Source: Candidatus Zixiibacteriota bacterium
Lineage (GTDB): Bacteria > Zixibacteria > MSB-5A5 > GN15 > PGXB01
DNA length: 5,350 nucleotides
Assembly: GCA_024230695.1 (NCBI GenBank)
Contig: JAAERC010000730.1
Span: 1-5,350 of the forward strand
Direction: 5' to 3'
Shown here: positions 5,230 to 5,350 of the stretch, piece by piece
Numbering within the stretch: the first letter of the stretch is position 1
Layout: every line of letters starts with the position of its first letter
Made by a program: the position numbers and the translations under genes
The notes under the pieces: model-generated
Database searches by the model: none
Seen by the model: the letters and a program-made list of their open reading frames with translations, nothing else
What the model was told of the DNA's origin: nothing

Positions 5230-5350
5230 ATGGCGAAAAGAATAAAACAAACAACAATACTGCTCCTATTATCAGTTGTAATTAGTATTACATTTAATTT
5301 TATTAGCGGCCATGGTATTCCATTAGTTGGTAATTGGCCGACCTCTGGAG
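5230..5350 (+). CDS. Membrane-anchored protein, 3' partial (possibly rhodanese-like)
   Basis: The frame stays open to the window end, showing 40 residues from ATG 5230. MAKRIKQ is followed by a hydrophobic segment at about 8-26, a single N-terminal membrane anchor or uncleaved signal, then GHGIPLVGNWPTSG. Short anchors followed by a G-(I/L)-P-L-x-x-x-W/Y pattern are, from memory, common at the N-terminus of anchored rhodanese-domain (sulfurtransferase-fold) proteins, but the domain itself is beyond the window, so this is only a hint. An in-frame ATG at 5203 would add nine residues; I prefer 5230 because it leaves the usual short basic N-terminus before the membrane segment. Neither start has a good ribosome site; GGAG at 5205-5208 is too far from 5230. 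The preceding terminator indicates an independent transcription unit. Confidence 0.6.
   Translation, partial: MAKRIKQTTILLLLSVVISITFNFISGHGIPLVGNWPTSG

Overview
The window looks like chromosomal DNA from an AT-leaning, probably Gram-negative bacterium. The main support is an exported secretin-domain protein, which normally implies an outer membrane. Two other predicted exported or membrane-anchored proteins and a sugar-nucleotide epimerase fit that picture. Gene density is high and spacers are short. Nothing here fixes the phylum. There is no phage, plasmid, CRISPR or insertion-sequence gene, and no tRNA or rRNA was recognised.

Layout. (1) 1-816, plus: the last 271 codons of an extended-SDR NAD-dependent sugar epimerase, whose start lies outside the window. 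(2) 817-1016: a 200-base spacer with a compact REP-like hairpin. (3) 1017-3467, plus: three genes in close tandem, probably one transcript. They are a short secretin-domain protein, a GNAT-like acetyltransferase and a class I SAM-dependent methyltransferase. (4) 3480-4460, minus: an exported TPR protein, convergent with the methyltransferase and only 12 bases away. (5) 4461-5115: an AT-rich divergent control region. It faces left to the TPR gene and right to a small self-contained unit: a good sigma70-type promoter, a roughly 275-base leader with foldable structure, a 58-codon ORF, and a near-perfect intrinsic terminator. (6) 5116-5350: a spacer with a palindromic operator-like site, then the start of a membrane-anchored protein cut by the window end. 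Its N-terminus resembles anchored rhodanese-domain proteins.

How the genes relate. No single pathway links them. The epimerase suggests a surface-polysaccharide locus to the left. The secretin is shorter than type II secretion or type IV pilus secretins, and no assembly ATPase, pilin or platform gene is next to it. The acetyltransferase and methyltransferase are small-molecule or protein modifiers of unknown substrate. The least explained part is 4557-5115, where a dedicated promoter, structured leader, short unrecognised ORF and terminator form a complete miniature operon. I found no convincing evidence of a wholly new multi-gene system.
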